DNA of 64,000 bases from CAZLMG01 sp964560765 (GTDB lineage Bacteria > Bdellovibrionota_B > Oligoflexia > Oligoflexales > CAZLMG01). Every line of letters starts with the position of its first letter. The first letter of the stretch is position 1. Positions 60,680-64,000 of the stretch are shown one piece after another. The translations under genes and the position numbers were made by a program. The DNA lies in the NCBI GenBank assembly GCA_964560765.1, contig CAZLMG010000010.1, positions 1-64,000 of the forward strand, given 5' to 3'. The notes beneath the pieces are model-generated. The model did no database searches and was not told the origin of the DNA. It saw only the letters and a list, made by a program, of their open reading frames with translations.

Positions 60680-60755
60680 GATTCGACCTCATCTCAATAG
60701 ATGGAACAAAAGGTATGCGTAAGGTGGGTTAATATGGCCCGGAGCGCACGTTTAG

Positions 60756-62099
60756 TCAATCAGTCCATGCATCAAACTGCTGGCGGACGCGGCTTTCCAG
60801 GGCGGTATTCTTCGGTCCGACCAACACGGCTGCAAGATTTGTCCGCCGAAAGAGTGAGCTGCAGGTTTCCTGCAGTTTGGCGCGGGTTGTCGCCATAACC
60901 GTGTCATAGCTGCGATGCAGCGAAAACGCTTTACCGCACAATGTAGACCAACCCAGGCGGAACGCCAGAACGTCATGCTGGCTGGGGAGCAACTCCAAGT
61001 CCATGGATGCCCGTTGAACAGCCCGCTGCCATTCATCTTCCGTAGGCCCACTTTGGCGCAATTCCGACAGAATCTTAATTGTCTCCGCCAGTACTTCTGG
61101 CACTCGATCGCCATGAACCGCAGCTGTAATGTCGAAGGTACCCACATCCGTAAGCATGGACGGGCCGCTATCGATGTCGTAGACAAGTCCGAGTTCCTCG
61201 CGCACGCGATGAGACAGGCGTCCGCTAAATCCGTCCGTCAAAATTCGGCTAAGCAGATCGTATTCCACGGCATGTTTGGACCATTCACCTTCACTCAGAA
61301 AACTGAGCTGCAAGCGATACTCGCTATCGGGGTGCGGCACCAAACGTACCAGCGGCCCGCATTTCGCCGGCTCCAATGGGGCAGGCTGCGGCGTTATCTC
61401 GGTGTCTTGGCGCTGCTGCAAACCGGCAAAGGAGCGCTCAATGAGGGCGTCCAATTCAGGCGAGCGACGGCAGCCCATGACGCACAGTACCGTGTTGTGC
61501 GGGCCGTAAAATCGCCCCATATAACGTCGCAGATCTTGAACCGTGAGTTTTTCAACCGTGTCCTTGTAACCCAGCAAGGGATGCGCCAACGAACTCTCGG
61601 GCCACAACTGCTGATGCACGTGCAGATCCAGATCGGTAAACAGCCCATATTCGTTCAGCTCACCTTCGAGTTCGCGAAAGACGATCTCGCGCTCAACATC
61701 TAGACCTTCCAGTTTTGGGTCGCAAAGAAACTCACCAAAGAGTTCGATGACCCGCTCGGCCGATCGGCGATGGCCACTGAACCAAAACTCGGTGTGCTCA
61801 TGACCAGTACCTGCGTTCCATTCCCCACCCAACCAAGAAAAGGCTTCCGCCAATTCCGCAAAAGAAGGGTGTTGCGGCGAACCGCGAAACATCATGTGCT
61901 CGAGGAGATGAGTAATGCCGCGATTTCCGTCGGTCTCACTGCGCGTCCCCGTGCGGACAATGGCGCTGAAGTAGAATCGCGCGTCACCAAGGTCGGGACC
62001 GTAGATGATGCGCAAGCCATTATTCAGTGTCGACATCGACCACTGGCCATCGAAGTTAGCGAGGATTGGGCTTTGCGCGGGTGGCAGTTCTGGTTGCAT
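60756..62099 (-). CDS. M16-family zinc peptidase
   Basis: 447 residues from ATG 62099. The inverted zinc motif HLLEH gives H64, E67 and H68, and the third ligand E143 lies in VFRELEGE. REELGLVYDIDSG in the second half is the usual active-half partner. A processing-type or PqqL-like peptidase of the cytoplasm (no signal peptide). The longer frame overlaps the polyprenyl synthase gene; the ATG at 62099 lies 47 bases downstream of its stop. Confidence 0.9.
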   Translation of the reverse strand: MQPELPPAQSPILANFDGQWSMSTLNNGLRIIYGPDLGDARFYFSAIVRTGTRSETDGNRGITHLLEHMMFRGSPQHPSFAELAEAFSWLGGEWNAGTGHEHTEFWFSGHRRSAERVIELFGEFLCDPKLEGLDVEREIVFRELEGELNEYGLFTDLDLHVHQQLWPESSLAHPLLGYKDTVEKLTVQDLRRYMGRFYGPHNTVLCVMGCRRSPELDALIERSFAGLQQRQDTEITPQPAPLEPAKCGPLVRLVPHPDSEYRLQLSFLSEGEWSKHAVEYDLLSRILTDGFSGRLSHRVREELGLVYDIDSGPSMLTDVGTFDITAAVHGDRVPEVLAETIKILSELRQSGPTEDEWQRAVQRASMDLELLPSQHDVLAFRLGWSTLCGKAFSLHRSYDTVMATTRAKLQETCSSLFRRTNLAAVLVGPKNTALESRVRQQFDAWTD

Positions 62100-62145
62100 G
62101 GATTCTCGAGTCTGTTGCGGCGCCAGCCGCCGTGGAGTTTTATGG

Positions 62146-63219
62146 CTAGCTATCGCGCCACACCAGTCGATCAGCAAGCGTTTCCAAGTCAGTTCGCGCT
62201 GCGCCAGCCGGGAATACCGCCAATGCATCTTTGGCGCGTTGAGTATAGTCGCCTGCGCGGCTCAGTGTCGCGACGGCCGTACCAAACTGCTCCACCAGTG
62301 TGTGCACCCACTCGCGTTCGTCGCTGGTAAGTACGCCATCCTTGAAGATCTGCCGCAGCCGAAGTGCGTCCGTTTCGCCGAGGTGCTCTCGCAAAAGCAA
62401 CACGGGTAGCGTCACCTTGCCGTCTTTGAGATCGGTCATGGTCGGCTTGCCGAAGTTTTCAGACGATGTCAAAAAGTCGAGGGCATCATCGACCAATTGA
62501 AACGCCATCCCCACCGCATGCCCAAAAGTGGCTAATGCTTGACACTGTTCGGAGCTGGCGTTGGCAAGTATGCCGGCGGCGCGACAGGCCATGGAAACGA
62601 GGACTGCGGTTTTACATTCGACAATTCGCAAATAATTTTCTACCGGCGCATCGGCGTCAAAGATGTGCTCAAGTTGCAGCAGTTCGCCCTCGCTCATGCG
62701 GCGGATGGCGTTGGCAAAACCTTTGACAATTTCCAGCGAGCCGGTCTCGGCCATCATCTCGCTGGCGCGGGCATAAATGAGATCGCCGACCAAAACAGCC
62801 GCTTCATCGCCCCAGATAGCATTCGGCGTCGGCTTATTGCGACGCAGGGTACTGTTATCCACCACGTCATCGTGCAGCAGGCTCGCCGTGTGCACATATT
62901 CGCAAACGGCAGCGATGGGATAAAGATGAGGGCCTTGATTACCAGTCAACCGCGACGCAAAAAAATACAACGCCGGGCGAATCCGCTTCCCACCCGAGGC
63001 GAATACGTGCCGGGCGATCGCATTTGAGGTTGGGGTCTCCGTCGGAAGATAACAGGGTAGCAAAACGTTGAGCTGTCGAATTTCGTCGGCGACAGGTCGC
63101 AAAGCTTCGCCAACGAGATCAGCCTGGCCGAGGGAACGATCGTAGGCCTGCCACACGGGCACGTCCGCCCTTGGAACCAGGGTGTCCGTAGCCGCCAGTT
63201 CTGCCGTGTGTTCCTGCAT
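62146..63219 (-). CDS. Polyprenyl diphosphate synthase
   Basis: 357 residues, including an N-terminal extension of about 35. GGKRIRP at 76-82, first aspartate-rich motif DDVVD at 117-121 and second DDALD at 244-248. The bulky residues before the first motif and the overall sequence suggest a long-chain enzyme (octaprenyl/IspB type) for quinone side chains; chain length is inferred. GGAG is 4 bases before the ATG. Divergent from the DUF6178 gene. Confidence 0.92.
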   Translation of the reverse strand: MQEHTAELAATDTLVPRADVPVWQAYDRSLGQADLVGEALRPVADEIRQLNVLLPCYLPTETPTSNAIARHVFASGGKRIRPALYFFASRLTGNQGPHLYPIAAVCEYVHTASLLHDDVVDNSTLRRNKPTPNAIWGDEAAVLVGDLIYARASEMMAETGSLEIVKGFANAIRRMSEGELLQLEHIFDADAPVENYLRIVECKTAVLVSMACRAAGILANASSEQCQALATFGHAVGMAFQLVDDALDFLTSSENFGKPTMTDLKDGKVTLPVLLLREHLGETDALRLRQIFKDGVLTSDEREWVHTLVEQFGTAVATLSRAGDYTQRAKDALAVFPAGAARTDLETLADRLVWRDS

Positions 63220-63291
63220 CCCGCTCCGCCAGACAAGTTCATCGAGGCCAATAAGGCCCTGAAATCAAAATGATTTTAAAACCCTCACCGA

Positions 63292-63333
63292 CTATTAATC
63301 TTTATTGAAATGATTAATAGAATCAGATAGAAT
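63292..63333 (+). promoter_or_regulatory. Promoter overlapped by perfect inverted repeat
   Basis: TTGAAA (63305-63310), 17 bases, TAGAAT (63328-63333) is a strong sigma-70 match reading toward the DUF6178 gene. CTATTAATC (63292-63300) and GATTAATAG (63312-63320) are a perfect 9-base inverted repeat with an 11-base spacer that covers the -35 box, as a repressor operator would. A second repeat, AAATCA/TGATTT, lies just upstream near 63262-63276. Confidence 0.65.
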
Positions 63334-63410
63334 CCGCCGCCTTGACGGCACCCGCTGATGGAAAACCTGAGTTGCCTGCGGCCGTAAAGAAATACCTAGA
63401 GGAGCTGTTC

Positions 63411-64000
63411 ATGGCAAGCCGATTGTCGGAAGTTTCCATAAAAGGAAACCTCAGTCGAGGACATCGAAGTCTACCGTGGGAATTGGAAGCACCGCAACAG
63501 ATCTTGCCGGTCTTGGATCTCGATGACGTGCTTGAACGCGCCGACATTGCCGAGTACGTGCCCAATCTGCCCCCAGCCCAGTTGTATTACAGTCTGGTGC
63601 AGCGCGGTTTAGACGAAAGCCTTGAAATCATGAAGCATGTCAGCGGCGAGCAGCTGACTCGATTTCTTGATTACGATGTGTGGCGCGAAGACCGCCTGCA
63701 GCCAAAGGAAGCCTACCGGTGGTTAAATCTTTACCGCAATCTGGGCATCGAGCAGATGGCACAGCGCTACCGTGACTTGGACGAAGAGTACCAGATCTCT
63801 TTGCTACAGGGAAAAGTTCGCACCTACGATTTGGAAGAGATTGAGCAACTGCCGGATCACTTGCGTGATCAGTTGATTCCATTGCCGTGCCATGAGTTGT
63901 TTTACGAGATCATAACCGACGACAAAGAAGACGAGGAATTTATTACTTCGTTGATTGACTCCGCTTTGGCCCAGGACCTGCCTTATGCTTATGCCTTGTT
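63411..64000 (+). CDS. DUF6178-like protein, cut by window end
   Basis: The first 196 codons are open to the window edge. GAGGAG is 6 bases before the ATG. The translation has LDLDDVLERADIAEYVPNLPPAQLYYSLVQRGLDESLEIMKHVSGEQLTRFLDYDVWREDRL, which matches, from memory, the DUF6178 family of deltaproteobacteria. Cytoplasmic, function unknown. Its upstream region carries the promoter and repeat above, so it may be a regulated gene. Confidence 0.75.
   Translation, partial: MASRLSEVSIKGNLSRGHRSLPWELEAPQQILPVLDLDDVLERADIAEYVPNLPPAQLYYSLVQRGLDESLEIMKHVSGEQLTRFLDYDVWREDRLQPKEAYRWLNLYRNLGIEQMAQRYRDLDEEYQISLLQGKVRTYDLEEIEQLPDHLRDQLIPLPCHELFYEIITDDKEDEEFITSLIDSALAQDLPYAYAL

Noticed and set aside
1..64000. 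tRNA, rRNA, CRISPR arrays, insertion sequences or phage genes
   Set aside because: No T-loop-like GGTTCGA with cloverleaf arms, no regular spaced repeats and no transposase or phage protein was seen on either strand.

Overview
The window is 64 kb of gene-dense chromosome from a Gram-negative bacterium of medium GC (roughly mid-50s % by eye). It carries lipid A, Lol and Bam machinery, a System I cytochrome c maturation cluster, a futalosine-pathway (MqnA-like) gene and a ferrochelatase with an internal cysteine segment of the type known from Myxococcus and relatives. A DUF6178-like gene and a RelA/SpoT-like gene resembling TIGR04552 also occur. Together these point to the old Deltaproteobacteria, perhaps Bdellovibrionota/Oligoflexia or a neighbour. 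That placement is inference, not proof. I see no tRNA, rRNA operon, CRISPR, prophage or insertion sequence.

Layout. 0-6 kb: SRPBCC protein, khpA-nagZ (with a terminator-like hairpin inside the nagZ coding start), then a leftward group with a hypothetical gene, ybeY and a CorC-like gene, followed by trmB, rnpB and an RNHCP-domain gene. 6-12 kb: a lipoprotein with calcium-binding-type repeats, a small membrane protein, and a leftward operon of an outer-membrane protein plus ccmABCDEG (ccmD is a 56-codon gene easily missed). 12-20 kb: two exported proteins (one TolB-like propeller), a small exported protein, a TlpA-like thioredoxin, then RelA/SpoT-like protein, DMT transporter and Lon. 20-24 kb: a 640-base structured intergenic region, a SpoIID-like protein, hemH and an RluA-type pseudouridine synthase. 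24-35 kb: an RND pump with TolC-like partner, FkbM methyltransferase, a Tat-exported molybdenum hydroxylase pair, and two tandem fibronectin-III-like lipoproteins.

35-46 kb is one long rightward envelope-biogenesis cluster: lolC/E, lolD, bamA, skp, fabZ, lpxA, lpxB, msbA-like, lpxK. Many of its genes overlap by a few bases. It joins lipoprotein release, outer-membrane protein assembly and lipid A synthesis and flipping in one unit; lpxD is not in it. 46-53 kb: a membrane-anchored protein with its own promoter and a strong terminator, 5-formyl-THF cyclo-ligase, a small barrel protein, an alanine/sodium symporter, then hemL-mqnA-like and a membrane protein. 53-58 kb: three exported proteins of unknown function. 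58-64 kb: a possibly frameshifted small ORF, a PilZ protein, an NSS symporter translationally coupled to a small basic protein, an M16 peptidase, a polyprenyl diphosphate synthase and the start of a DUF6178 gene whose promoter is overlapped by a perfect inverted repeat.

Many starts were moved inward from the longest reading frame because a good Shine-Dalgarno sequence or a stop/start overlap marks a later codon. All positions were read by eye; no similarity search was possible.
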